Source of the DNA: Tolypeutes matacus
Taxonomy: Eukaryota > Chordata > Mammalia > Cingulata > Chlamyphoridae
NCBI GenBank assembly: GCA_026826555.1
Contig: JAKSZT010054576.1
Span: 13,665,250 to 13,729,249, forward strand
Length of the DNA stretch: 64,000 bases
Direction: 5' to 3'
Shown: one piece after another, positions 46,417-57,480 of the stretch
Layout of the letters: every line of letters begins with the position of its first letter
How positions within the stretch are numbered: position 1 is the stretch's first letter
Program-made: the position numbers and the translations under genes
The notes under the pieces: model-generated
Databases searched by the model: none
The model's input: only the letters and a program-made list of their open reading frames with translations
Told to the model about the DNA's origin: nothing

Positions 46417-46838
46417 CACACTCACTCACACACACACACACGCACACTTCCTCACACATGGCCTCACACACACACACACATGGCCGCACACTGACACACA
46501 TATACACTCGCCCACACACACACTAACACATACAAACTCACACATGCCTACACATACACTGACACACATACACATGCACACTCACACATGGCCACACACA
46601 CACACTCGCACATGGCCGCACACATTGACACACAAATACACTCGCCCACACACACTAACACACATACCCACTCACTCACACATGCCAGAACACATTAACA
46701 CATACAAACTCACACATGCCTACACATACACTAACACACATATACACACAGATACATACACACATGAGGCAAACATACATACACTCATACATGCATGACA
46801 CGGGCACACACATACACACACGTGCACACACAAACACT
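46417..46838. repeat. CA-rich compound array with higher-order unit
   Basis: About 420 bp of CA dinucleotides are punctuated by repeated words such as CATGGCCGCACA, TACACTCGCCCACACA and CACACATGCCTACACATACA. The block starting near 46,480 recurs near 46,613 with the same word order, so there is a longer-period repeat of roughly 130 bp on top of the CA repeat. The 174-codon Thr/His-rich frame over it (46,274-46,798) is a repeat translation. Confidence 0.9.
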
Positions 46839-47049
46839 TTTGGAAGGGATTTTACTATATTTTATTTAAGGATACAGAATACTAGTTATTTAACGAAGCT
46901 ACTTTCTATAAGCAAAATAAGACTCCAGTGGTAACTATTACCAAGAAGAAAAGTCAGTTATATATAAGCAGGCAAAATAAGGCTGTTGTTAATTCCAAAG
47001 TGGTTTTGATAGAATTCTGAGGATTTGTCTTATTTAAAAGTGTTCTTGA

Positions 47050-47095
47050 GAATTTTGATTTTTACCCATAATAAAAAAAAAAAAAAAGCAAATGA
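47050..47095. repeat. 46-bp block left of the gap
   Basis: GAATTTTGATTTTTACCCAT followed by AATA and an A15 run; it recurs at 47,196-47,241 with one mismatch. It may be the very end of a 5'-truncated L1 on the plus strand, because the same words occur inverted at about 63,298-63,330. Confidence 0.8.
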
Positions 47096-47195
47096 NNNNN
47101 NNNNNNNNNNNNNNNNNNNNNNNNNNNNNNNNNNNNNNNNNNNNNNNNNNNNNNNNNNNNNNNNNNNNNNNNNNNNNNNNNNNNNNNNNNNNNNN
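47096..47195. other. Assembly gap (100 N)
   Basis: A run of exactly 100 N. This size is a common placeholder for a gap of unknown length. The flanking duplication suggests the two contig ends may overlap. Confidence 0.99.
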
Positions 47196-47276
47196 GAATT
47201 TTGATTTTTACCCATAATAAAAAAAAAAAAAAAGAAAATGAGCTAAGTATACAAAAAAAAAAAAAAAAAAAAAAAA
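47196..47276. repeat. Right copy of the gap flank plus A-runs
   Basis: 47,196-47,241 duplicates 47,050-47,095, and a second A-run lies near 47,251-47,276. Confidence 0.8.
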
Positions 47277-47481
47277 TGTTCTTTTAAAAATGTATACCAA
47301 TTTTAGGTGGGAAAAAGGCTGAGTGACAAATTCCTGACACACTTTGTCTACGCTGGCAGATGCTTTAAATTCCAGTCCATGTTTAATTGCAATATATACC
47401 ATAAAAGTAAGTGTTTATTTTTAATTTAAGATTCTCTAGGCTCAGAAAGTACACCTAATATCAGACTGTACTATTCAACTT

Positions 47482-47887
47482 GAAGTTTTATACTTTTTTT
47501 TTTTTACCCCCCCCCCCCCCGAGATGGCTCCCTCATCTGTTTGCTCATTGTTTTTACTTGTTGTCTGCTTGTTGTCTGTTTCTTTTTAGGAGGCACCTGG
47601 AACCATGTGGGAGGCAGGCGCCCAACTGCTCGAACCCCATCTGCTCCCTGCTCATTTTGTTTGTGCTCACTATCTGCTAGTTGTTTTGCTCATTGTCTGC
47701 TCATTGTTTTTGCTTCTTGTCTGCTCGTTTTTTTGTTTGTTTGTTTTTTTTTGCTTGATGTCTGCTCATTGTCTGCTCGTTGTTTGTCTTCTTTAGGAGG
47801 CATCGGAAGGTGAACCTGGGATCTCCCATGTGGGAGGTGGGTGCCCAACTGCCTGAGACACATCTATTCCCGAAGTTTGAGACTTTT
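47482..47887 (-). mobile_element. Tandem tRNA-derived SINE with target-site duplications
   Basis: The minus strand has two tRNA-like modules. One, near the right, contains CCACATGGGAGATCCCAGG and GGTTCACCTTCC; the other, near 47,580-47,650, contains GGGGTTCGAGCAGTTGGG and CCTCCCACATGG. Between and beyond them are many TGCTCATTGTCTGCTCGTTG-like words. Probable target-site duplications are GAAGTTTTATACTTTT (47,482-47,497) and GAAGTTTGAGACTTTT (47,872-47,887), 14 of 16 alike. A T-run and a C-run lie at the tail end. Confidence 0.8.
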
Positions 47888-49254
47888 GCCATTGTTCTTG
47901 CTGTCTGTTTTCTTCTAATCCTGGAAGTACACACATACACACACACACATAAACACACATGCACACATATGCACATGCCACCACCACCAGAAGGAAACCC
48001 TCGAACAAGAAAACATTAACCGACCACGTGTTATGCTGGGAACTGTCCCAACAGCTGGGAGCTATATCCTTGCCTTGGGTGAAAATGCTTTAAAAAGTGA
48101 CTTATGGATGGTTAATTCCTTTGTTTCCCATTGTAGGCGGCATATGCTTGATTAATTAATAAAGAAATATTTGCCAAGCATTCATTCAGGGTCAAGCACA
48201 CTGCTTTTTGCAGGGGGTGTAGCATTATCAAAGCATGTCTGGCTTCCACCTTTTTGGGGCTCCCTAGTTGAATAATCCCATGGATAGATATGTGATGACA
48301 ACCTGTGATAAGAGCCACAAGTGAAAAGCACAAAGAGCTCTGAGATAGGACCGTTGGGTCCTGAACCAAATCTGGGTGTCAGGAGGGGCCAGGGAAGGAG
48401 TCTCTGAAGACTCTCTGGAGGAGGAGAGTGGGATGAATTCTCCTAGTAGAGGAAGGATCGCCATGGCTCTTTAGAGAGGGCAGGAAGAGTAGTTAACTGG
48501 AAAGAAATCGAAGGGAAGAGAGAGAGGTCCAGAAGTGAGACAATGCCAGGAAGATGTATCTCCTAACCTGACCTGATTGCCAGAGTAGAGGGCGTCGATA
48601 ACGTCATCCCACTGCAGTGGACTGAGGAAAGTGTTTGCTGGGCTTCTCTGTTCCCAAGAAACAGTTTCTGGGATCAAATTAGCATATTAGGGGGCACTCA
48701 GGGTTCCAGTGGGGGAAAGGAAGGAAGATGGACTGGGCAGAAGGAGAAGTTGGGCTGCGATCCAGTCTTGGCAAAGGCTGCAGACAGGCCTTCGGGGAGC
48801 TTTGAAGCTGGGATGGCTCACAGCGCCGTCCTGAGTTGGGGGGCCGGGCCGTTATGTTCTTGCATCTTGGGTGCTGGGACAATTATTCATTTATAATTTG
48901 TGAGAATTCAGGCAATGAATAGTCTCCAGGTTCCCTGACTCTTGAGAAAACTAGTGTGGATAGTGGGGGGGAAAGGTTGCAAAGAGAATGCTTAAACTAC
49001 TTATAACCAAATTGCTTTTAAGCATGCTTCAGTACTTTAAAGAATCCATTTATATATTAAGCATGAGTATGCTAATTGCAAGCCATTCTTTGTATATTCT
49101 TGAGGGATCTCTACAGGGCAAGGCTCATTTGAATTATTTTCTTCTTTCAACAAACATCCAGTAGTTGGACTTCCTGATTTGGGGCACTGAGTCTGAATTA
49201 CCAAGATTTTTTGATAAAGATGGAATTATTAAAGTAGAATGAGAAAGGAACTAA
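47888..49254. other. Unique sequence; CA-rich stretch and AT-rich possible element
   Basis: A short CA-rich stretch lies at 47,928-47,970. A small GC-rich spot lies near 48,820-48,855. An AT-rich block at about 49,000-49,130 has POU/homeobox-like words (ATGCTAATTGC). No gene was recognised. Confidence 0.4.
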
Positions 49255-49315
49255 TTAGTATTTATTGAACACCTAGTTTGTGCCAGGCAGTAAGATAAAT
49301 ATTTTCTAGATACGG
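49255..49315 (-). repeat. MIR fragment, antisense
   Basis: TAGTATTTATTGAACACCTA followed by GTTTGTGCCAGGCAG is the antisense MIR end. Confidence 0.65.
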
Positions 49316-49739
49316 CCGGCTTTCGAGAGAGCCCTTGTCTCAGCTCATGCCTAATTCAAAGCAGAAATTCCTCCTTCAGATGACTCGCCTCCAGAAAACA
49401 AATGGATCCAACTCCTAAGTACAGTGATAAGAAAAGGCTATTTTACAGGATTCCCATGGGTAGTGAAGAGAGAGGTTTTACAGCACACATCATACATCAT
49501 GAAAATCTCCTCTGTCCCCTCCCACCCCCAAAACCTCTCTCCCCACGCCAGCTGCCTCATCTTTAGCTCTCCTCTTCCTCCATAAAGCATCACAAAAGAA
49601 ATTTCTTCAATTGTCCTGAGCAATTCAGTGGGGCCTATAGATTGTAAATGTTACTCCAGACGGGAGGAAAAAAACCCAGGTCGTTAGCTGAACAGTGAAG
49701 ACCCACGCTGGCTTTGCATGGTGTGTGTGCACATGTGTG

Positions 49740-49880
49740 TGTGAGCTGGGCAGCTCTCATTTGATGTGGAAGCACATGTGTTATCTCCTTTGATCTTCAA
49801 AACAACCCTAAGACATTATTTAGAGGACACTGAGGTATAGAGAAATTTGGCAAATTATCCAAGTCTGTACAACTGACATG
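49740..49880 (-). repeat. MIR fragment, antisense
   Basis: TTGATCTTCAAAACAACCCT, TTTAGAGGACACTGAGGTAT and TATCCAAGTCTGTACAAC match antisense MIR. Confidence 0.6.
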
Positions 49881-50439
49881 GGGCCTCTCTGATTCCCATA
49901 TTGATGATGACAAATCTGGCATCTGGGAGACTGGTCCCAGAGGCCTCGGAGGAGATTTTGTTAATTTCCATAGTGGAGGGTTCCTTATTGAACCTTCTTG
50001 GAACAGGCACTTTTGCAGTATAGGGCAGGGTTTGGCTCACTACAGCAAGGGAGCCAAACCCAGCCGGCTTCAGGTAAGCAGAGTTTCCCTGGGACGCAGT
50101 CGCGTGCACTTGTTTACGTCTGGTTTCTGGCTGCTTTGTGCTACAGCAGCAGAGGGCTAGCCTGACAGAGACCTTGTGATCCCCCAAGCCTGAAATACTG
50201 TCTAATCGTTTTCAGAAAAAGTAGACCGGCCCCCAGTCTAGAACCGACTGACAGATAAACTGCAGATTGAAAACCAGAGCATTACAGAGATGGTAGGTGA
50301 GCAGAAGGGGCTACGGGACTTCAGTGAGTGAAAACCTGCTTGAAACCCCCTTACAAGGCAGTGAGGAGGCCGACATCACTCCATCTTCCTGTCCTCCACA
50401 TGTTATCAGGACCTGGAAAAGGACCAATCGAGGAACTAA
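49881..50439. other. Unique sequence, no gene recognised
   Basis: The 110-codon minus-strand frame at 49,855-50,187 has no recognisable domain. No repeat was named. Confidence 0.45.
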
Positions 50440-50960
50440 TTCAATGTGTTTTTTAAGGATTTCTATGTGCCATGCTCTATCTTAGGTGCTGTGGTTAGAG
50501 CTGTGAGCAAAACAGACCAAAAAAAAAAAAAAAAAAAAAAAAAATCGAGCACGGGATGTGGGAGGAACAGAAAGAAACCCAAAGGAATCAGGACCGAGTG
50601 AGAGCTGAGGCTGGGTGGGTGAGGGGGCACCTCATGTGGGCCCTCGTAGGACAGATGAGGGACCTGGGCTTTTATCTACCTAATATGGGAAGCCACTGGG
50701 AACCTTTAAGTCAAGTGGGGGTTGGCATTATCTGATTAAAATGGCCACTCCTGCTGCTCTACGGAGAATGGATAACTGCAGCGTGGGCTGGGAGCAAGAA
50801 CGAGGAAGAAGTCTTTGAATACATCTAGGCAAGAGGTGGTGGTAGCTTGACTAAGTTTGTAACAGTGGAGTTGGAGACAACTGTTTGGATTTGGGCTGGA
50901 TTTTGGAGTTAGAGTCATCCTGGATGGTGAAAATGTAGATTGGAGCCTAACAAAGAAAGT
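50440..50960 (-). mobile_element. L2 LINE 3' region, antisense
   Basis: AGGATTTCTATGTGCCATGC, GAGCAAAACAGACC followed by an A-run (about 50,519-50,544), then GAGGGACCTGGGCTTTTATC, GAAGCCACTGGGAACC and AAGAGGTGGTGGTAGC follow the antisense L2 order. Confidence 0.65.
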
Positions 50961-51059
50961 CCAAGCTTGCCAAAGGTTTCCAAAATACTTGGGGATGGTG
51001 TCACAGGCTATAACTGGACTTAATACGATCCCCTCCTCCTGCCCATGCAGGTAGGACTG

Positions 51060-51440
51060 AAGCAGCTTGCAAGGCCCAGGTCCATGGGCAAACTCACAGC
51101 CATTTTGCTCCCAGCAGACTCTTCCGGGAGCCTGTACACTGCTGCTGCAGGAAGCAGGCAGATGCCGCATCAAAATAAATGAATCCCCTCGTGCCAGGCA
51201 GCTGGCTTCCTCACAAAAGGATGGATTGGACTGGTTAGAAAGAGCTCGACACTTGTGTTGCGGATCCATTAATGTCAGCCACAGGTTAATTCTGAGCAAT
51301 TTCCAGGTGATCCAATAATTCATTAAACTGACGAAAACAAATCTTTGGAAAATCGAGCTGGTGACAGATAGAAAGGCAATGATTTATTGTCTGGAGAGGA
51401 ATAAGTGTTTCCGGATCCATTCTTCAGTCTGTTGAGTGAA
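51060..51440. promoter_or_regulatory. Candidate conserved non-coding element
   Basis: A repeat-free stretch has clustered homeobox-like and E-box-like words (CCATTAATGTCAGCC, AGGTTAATTCTGAG, CAGGTGATCCAATAATTCAT) at 51,265-51,335 and balanced composition. No splice-flanked frame is evident. The call is by composition and motif look only. Confidence 0.3.
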
Positions 51441-51539
51441 TCGAAGTGTGCGGGAAGAACAAGGTAGGTGTGAGTTCTGCTTAATGGGCATTGCTCAGCC
51501 CCAGCGTGGCAGAAAAGAAGCGTGATGGAGCAGGAAGAC

Positions 51540-51780
51540 ATGGGCGTTGGAGTCGGGCAGAACTGAGTTTGAATTCCTGCTCTGCCAGTTGTTAGCTTCT
51601 GTGACCTTGGGCAAGTCACTTCACATTTCTGAGCCTCTGTGGGTTTGTCTCTTCTACTGAGGTAATAATATGTTTTCTCTTCCACTGCAGACTGCAAAGA
51701 ATAAATGAAAATTATATAGCACAGTGCCTACAACATTACAGGGCACTTAATAAAGAGTGAAGATTATTATTATTGGTGAA
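51540..51780 (+). repeat. MIR SINE, sense
   Basis: GAGTTTGAATTCCTGCTCTG, CTGTGACCTTGGGCAAGTCA, CATTTCTGAGCCTCTGTGGG, AGCACAGTGCCTACAACATT and a terminal ATTATTATTATT are well preserved MIR blocks. Confidence 0.85.
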
Positions 51781-52674
51781 TAAGAAGGAAGATGGGTAAG
51801 CTTTTATTCTTTAATGTGCATACCCACTCAATATGAGTACTGCAAGGGGATGGAGGCACTCCTATTACAGCAGAAAGAAGGCTTAAGGAGAGGACAGCAA
51901 GGGTTTTCATGGTAAACTCATTGCGAATAGTTAGAAATCAGAAGACTAGAATTATGGGTGGTGAGATTTGGGGACTGCTGATGAACAGGAAGAAAGAGCC
52001 CTAGGTTTAAATAGAAGAGTTACTGTACAACAACTCAGGAGCTTCCTTCCAAGTGGCAGTGGAGTGGGTGAGTGCTGTGATGGAGAGGACCATACTTAGA
52101 AGATGATGTTGCAATTGGTTCAAAGTCTAGGTGGAGGAGGTGGTTTCTATACTTAGATCTAAAGTATCTTAGACACAGAAGACATCTCAGAAACCAATGG
52201 AGGAGCTGCCTTTCCCAAAGCATGTGTAGCTTTACTGTCTGCCATCCTTTTTACCATTTGGTAACAGCATTTCTGTATTCCTTAGGGGCCCACACCTCCC
52301 TGGCTTCAGTACAGATGATGTGGGTGGGGATGAATTCCTACTCACCACCAACTTTTGGAGTGCACATTACTCCCTCCTCATCATCTGCCAGGCCTGGCCA
52401 ATCAGCAAATGTCATCCACCAGCCCCAGTCGTTGACTCAAGCCAGCCCAAGATAAGATATGGTCCCAGCAATTTTGCTGCAACGTTTGCAAAACAGAAAC
52501 TCATTTTCTTTTGGGATTGCTGAGCTTAGAAAATGTATGGCTGGAATTTCTAGGGACTTGTAGGTGGGAGAGACTTATTTGAGAGCCTAGAAAAAACTTG
52601 GAAGAGTTCATTGATTTTGAGACCAAGACACCCTATTTATAGCATTCCCCTAATTTATTAATAAGTAATACAGT
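51781..52674. other. Unique sequence, no gene recognised
   Basis: Only short frames; no repeat was named. Confidence 0.45.
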
Positions 52675-52860
52675 AAAGTGGTTGATAACATGGTTCTAAA
52701 AGACCTGAGTTAAAATTTTGACTTTGCCATTTCCTATAAATTTTATGTGCCTCAGTGTCCTCATCTTTAGTTAGAAATAATAATATTGTTGCCTCATACT
52801 GCAGTAAAAATTAAAAGAGTTAATGCATATAATATACTGAGAATGATGACCAGAAATTGC
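52675..52860 (+). repeat. MIR SINE, sense
   Basis: AAAGTGGTTGATAACATGGT, GACTTTGCCATTTCCTATAA, TGTGCCTCAGTGTCCTCATC and TTAAAAGAGTTAATGCATAT are MIR blocks. Confidence 0.7.
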
Positions 52861-53834
52861 CAGGGTAGCATTAAATATTAGTTTTTCTTACTCCAGCATA
52901 AGAGCTTCATCAGAAAACAATAACTTGGTTTTTGGTGTGGTTTATTCTGAGTGAACCCATGACAGTTCCCTGGGATCACCACTTCCCTTTCAAAGTGCTG
53001 GACAGCTCCAGAGAACTGAGTCTTTTCACATTGTGATCAATTGAACAGTTGCTTGATGTAGGCCACTGCTTCTTAGCAGAAGGGAGCCTGTTAAACAAAA
53101 GTTCTATCCACACACATTGGTTAGGAAGCACATCCTAAATTGGTGTAAAGTTTAGAAAGTGAGGCTTAAAGTTTTATAAAGGAAAACATGAAGTACTGAG
53201 TGGAAGCAATAAAAAGGTAGTTATAGCTATCAGGTTGTTCTATACATGTTTCCCCAGTAAAATTGGAAAACAAAGAGACAGGTGCCAGGAATGACTCACA
53301 GGGAAGAGGTCCCAGTATGTAAATGTCATAAGCTCCTGGGTGAATGGTATCCCATTTTCTATGTCTGTCCTTTCCGTTTTTTTTTTTTTTTTCCCTATGG
53401 GAATTTTATCACAGCCATAGCAATTCTAGAAAGGTGTGGTGACTTTGCTCAGCTGAAAATAACTAAAAGCTAAAAAGATGGCAGAAAGGGATGCTTCACC
53501 ATGATTACTGTTCTCATAGATGCATTCCTCCTCTAAGTATATCTTGGAGTTAATAAGTATCTGTTGGAATTCTGTTAGACAAATCTTGGAGTCCACAGAC
53601 CCTAAGAACCTTCAAGGTTGAGCTTTAGCATCCCCATGGTACATACAAAAGCCCTTGACTTGGTCTATTTTCTAAAACTTGAAAACTCATTTGAAACCAG
53701 AGGAGGCCTGGGAACACTTAGAGCATACGCCCCCCTCGGCCATGGAGTTCTGTTAGATTGTATTATTGTTCCCAGGTCCTCAACAGTTCTTCGGGTAGGA
53801 GGACAATACATCCCTTCATTGTTATAATGTGACC
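52861..53834. other. Unique sequence, no gene recognised
   Basis: A T-run lies at about 53,378-53,393. No coding or RNA gene pattern was seen. Confidence 0.45.
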
Positions 53835-54185
53835 TGTGGTGCTGCTTCTTGAGGGAGGGATATATATCTCAGCCCCATTGATGACAGGTTTGTCCAGGTG
53901 ACTTACTTTGGACAATAGTGTATGAGTAGATATGATATAAGCCATATCTTAGAAGCAGTTTTACGATTGTGTGTGTATAATAGCCCTTTATTTCCTCTGC
54001 CCCATGAATAGCTTGTCTCTGATAGTGGCTGTTCCTTCAACTTGGATCCTGGAATGAGAAGACATGTGGAGCTGTGGCTATCAGCATATAATAAGATGGA
54101 GAAATAAGCCTAGGTTGTTGTAAGCCACTGAAATTTGGGGGTTGCTTGTTATACAGCATAACCTAGAGAAAGTTAACTGACACAG
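53835..54185 (+). mobile_element. Old LTR-like repeat
   Basis: GTCCAGGTGACTTACTTTGG, TGGAATGAGAAGACATGTGG, then AGAAATAAGCCTAGGTTGTT and GTAAGCCACTGAAATTTGGG resemble the 3' part of a MaLR/ERVL-type LTR, with a polyadenylation-like AATAAG. The family is uncertain. Confidence 0.45.
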
Positions 54186-55394
54186 AAGGAGAGAGGGCCA
54201 TTAATCAATGAACTGACCATTAAATAGTACAGCAGGGGCCAGGGATTTGTTCCTAATGCCAAGCTCCTCGAAGTTAATCCTATGGAATGCTGTCCTTGCT
54301 CTTTCAGCCAGTTCAGGTATTTGATGGCTCAGTGTATCTGATTATTGTCTATGTTTGTGTGCACATGAAGGGTGTGTATGATAGTTTCTCGTACTGAGCT
54401 CATGCCAGAGGAAACACATGTTTCTGCTTAAAAGCCAGCATGGACTCAGCCTTTTAGTAGCTGTGCCTCACAGAGCAATTAAACATGTCAGATATTCACT
54501 ATACAGAGCTGATTATTATTCCACCCTTTTCTTTCTCTGAACATGGATTTAGACCATGTTGTGCAGAGTCAATTCTGATTATTTTGGTAGTTATCATCTA
54601 TAAAGTCACCACAAACACTGAATTAGTGAATACTAAACTGTTGCTTCTGGAGGAAATACAGGGTTAGGTTTCTGTGAGCCTCTGGTCATAACATTTTCAT
54701 CCATTGATCAATACATAACCTCTTTTTATGTGTGTATCTGTTTAAAGACACCTTCTTTAATTCATGCTGTTGATTCATTAACATTGAACTCAGGGCCACC
54801 AGCACTATGTGTCATGCCTGAATGAAGCTTATCTAACACACGTATTTCCTCTGTAAGGCACATTGCAACCTCCTTGTGCCTAGGAACACTAGACAGCACT
54901 TCAGCACTACGCTTGGGGGTTGTTTTAAATAGCAAAACCACCAACAAAAAAAAGCATAAAAACACACAAAAAAATATGGCACTAAATATACCATGAAAAG
55001 ACAGTTGTGTACAGTATGAGAACTACTGAAACAAGAAGACAGAATGTTTCCTTGTTTGGCCTCAGCTGGGAATACATGCATTGGGTGACTCAAACTTTTT
55101 TGTTGCTCTGCACACATCCACGGATGATTACGAAAGCATCCCAAGTATTGATTTTGGGGATTACAAATAAATTTGAGCGAGTAGGTAAAGTTGCAAATAA
55201 GGAATCTGTGAATAATGAAGATCAACTATATTATTAAGCTGTGCACTTGCATCCCAACTGCAAATATTGAAAATCGACTGTCACGTCAGCCCTGATGTTC
55301 AATCATGTCAGTGAGAAACTAGGGGAGAAGCCCAAAGCCACCTCTTTGCCTGTTCTTAATCCCTTTGGCAGAAGTGAGCGACTACTCCAATCCA
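54186..55394. other. Unique sequence, no gene recognised
   Basis: Only short frames; the 130-codon minus frame at 54,833-55,225 has no domain that I recognise. Confidence 0.45.
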
Positions 55395-55565
55395 GGTAGC
55401 GTTTTGGTGCTTTACATATAGGATCTAATTTTCATCTTTGATCCATAACAACCCCTGACATTAGTGTTATCTTTCCCATTTTCCCATTTTACTGAGACTC
55501 AGAGCCATCAAGCCACCTGCCCAGAACCACACAACTGTTAAGTAGAGTTGGAATGCAGAATCAGG
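55395..55565 (-). repeat. MIR SINE, antisense
   Basis: GCTTTACATATAGGATCTAA, ATAACAACCCCTGACATTAG, TTTTACTGAGACTCAGAGCC and AACCACACAACTGTTAAGTA are antisense MIR blocks. Confidence 0.75.
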
Positions 55566-55959
55566 TGTTTGTCTGTTTTTTCTTGACTGCAATCAGTACT
55601 AAAAACTGATTTAAGTGGGAGATAATATCAAGTAATAGAAAACAGCATGCATGTACCATGTAGAAGTATTGAACTGGGGAGCTCCAATATGTGAATGTGG
55701 TAAAAAATTGAAGTTGAGAGGCAAACTCACAATCCTGAGACCACGTAGAAGGCAAGCAAGAAAAGCCAACACTGAGAACCAGATTTTTTTTTTTTGACTG
55801 CTGTATGTAAATTGGCTCCCTGGGAAGATCTTGTGGAAAGAGGCAGGAACGGAGGGCAGGAAGACTCTATTTCTATTTTGGGAGGTTTCTCTATTCATTC
55901 AAAGTGAAAAAGCAACAGCTTTTGTTTAAACCCCTAAACAAACTGTTTACTTTTATACC
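55566..55959. other. Unique sequence, no gene recognised
   Basis: A short T-run lies at 55,784-55,795; nothing else was recognised. Confidence 0.45.
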
Positions 55960-56130
55960 TCATGCAATGCAAAAACTGAGAAATGTGTGGCAGTGCACTT
56001 TGAATGGTAATATTGTCCTCAGTGCGTGTTATTAGGAATGCAATGGAGGTATTTAATTAATTACCGCTGACATATGTTTGTGCTAATTTATAAGACCAGT
56101 TAGCTCACGCATTGCATCTGAACTCTTGCC
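55960..56130. promoter_or_regulatory. Candidate conserved non-coding element
   Basis: A repeat-free block contains TTTAATTAATTACC (56,052-56,065), GTGCTAATTTATAAG and two ATGCAATG-type words. The motif look is suggestive of a homeodomain-bound element; no alignment was available. Confidence 0.28.
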
Positions 56131-56239
56131 TGCTGAGAGAGCTTCTTGAATGCAAAGCAATCACCTGACTTGAAGCCAAAGGGAGATTGAAAGAAATCCC
56201 AGAATGTTTTCAGTTTTAAGGTACTAATGGATGACCTAG

Positions 56240-56456
56240 CTTGATGGTTCTCATCTGGGGGAGATTTTACCTCCACCCCAAGGGGCATCTGGCAATGTCT
56301 GGAGACATTTTTAGTGTCTTAACTGGGAACAGGGGTGCTCCTGGCATCTAGTGGGTAGAGGCCAGAGATGCTGTTAAACATCCTGCAATGCCCAGGACAG
56401 CGCCAGAGAATTATCCAGCCCCAAATGTCAACAGTGCCAAGGCTGAGAAACTGTGA
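56240..56456 (+). mobile_element. MER20 hAT-Charlie MITE, sense
   Basis: TGATGGTTCTCATCTGGGGG, ATCTGGCAATGTCTGGAGAC, ATCTAGTGGGTAGAGGCCAG, ACATCCTGCAATGCCCAGGA and CAGTGCCAAGGCTGAGAAAC are the MER20 blocks in order. Confidence 0.9.
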
Positions 56457-56574
56457 CTTAGCTCACTGCTTCTGTTTTGACCAATGTCCAGACAGCGAGC
56501 ATGGGTTACTCAACGTTACCCAAAAATTTAGTTGCAGGAACTGGGTGGCAGGATAATCCACAGTCATTAGGAAC

Positions 56575-56788
56575 ACAAGTTTTAGAGTCTGAATGATGGG
56601 CTCCAAACCTTGGGTTTGAGTCTCACCAACTGGGGGAACTTGGGTAAGTTACTTGAGTTCTATGTACCTCAGTTCCTTCATCCAGCAAGTAGGGATTATA
56701 ATGATATCAACTAATAGGTTTTTTCAGGATAATCCAATGAGATAAAGCACGGAAGGGACCTCGCACAGGGTGAGGTGCACAGTAGGTT
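56575..56788 (+). repeat. MIR SINE, sense, cut by a later SINE
   Basis: TTGGGTTTGAGTCTCACCAA, GGGGAACTTGGGTAAGTTAC, ATGTACCTCAGTTCCTTCAT and GTGAGGTGCACAGTAGG are MIR blocks; a younger SINE begins where it ends. Confidence 0.75.
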
Positions 56789-57156
56789 TTCTTTCTTTCT
56801 TTTCTTTTTTTTTTTAGTGTCCCTCTCCCTGCCGTTTGCTCTCTGTGTCCATTTGCTGGTGGTCTTCTGTGTCTGTTTCTTGCCTTCTCTTCTCATTTTT
56901 CTCCTCCAGGCTTCACCAGGATTTGATCCTAGGGACCTCTGATGTGGGAGAGAGTCACCCTGTCACTTGCACCACCTCAGTTCCTGGTTTCTGGCACGTC
57001 TCACCTTGACTCTCCCTTGTGTCTCTCTCTTGTTGTGTCATCATCTGTGGGCCCGGCTCGCCTGCTCACCTTTTTACCGGGAGGCCCAGGGGATCGAACC
57101 TGGGTCCTCCCATATGGTAGACGGAAGCCCAATCACAAGCCATATCCACTTCCCAT
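56789..57156 (-). mobile_element. Dimeric tRNA-derived SINE
   Basis: The minus strand starts GGGAAGTGGATATGGCTTGT, with first B box GGTTCGATCCC. Farther on is a second tRNA-like module with an A-box-like GTGCAAGTGACAGGGTGACT and B-box-like AGGATCAAATCC. It ends in an A-rich tail (plus T-run about 56,807-56,815). It shares its design with 61,063-61,469. Confidence 0.85.
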
Positions 57157-57480
57157 GTTTTCAATTAATGCTTCCTGTTACGATTAGTAGAATTCTGTGC
57201 CTTCTTGTCAGCAGGGTTCAGATTAAGCTAAGCACATTATTGGGATGATCACCAATTCAGGAAAAGACACATCCATTTAAAAATTGTCAGCCCTTCAATG
57301 TCCTGTGGTAGAGATGCCTCTGGGTCACTAAGGACCAGCTCAGTGGCACCTTTAGTCTCATACCTGCAAGCTGAGGAGGTGCTGGGAGCTCTGAAGAGTG
57401 TATCCCACAGGGTGTAAGCATTTTTCTTCTTTGGTTTGATAGCCTCAACACTCCCATTCTCCTGGAATGAAGTGAAGGAA

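Noticed and set aside
46274..46798. 174-codon open frame rich in Thr and His
   Set aside because: It is the translation of the CA-rich array; the composition follows the repeat and no domain is present.
46417..46838. Regularly spaced words that might look like a CRISPR array
   Set aside because: The units are CA dinucleotide repeats with no unique spacers of constant length, and the genome is mammalian.
50736..51323. 195-codon open frame on the minus strand
   Set aside because: It starts in an antisense L2 and extends into unique DNA; no domain and no splice context.
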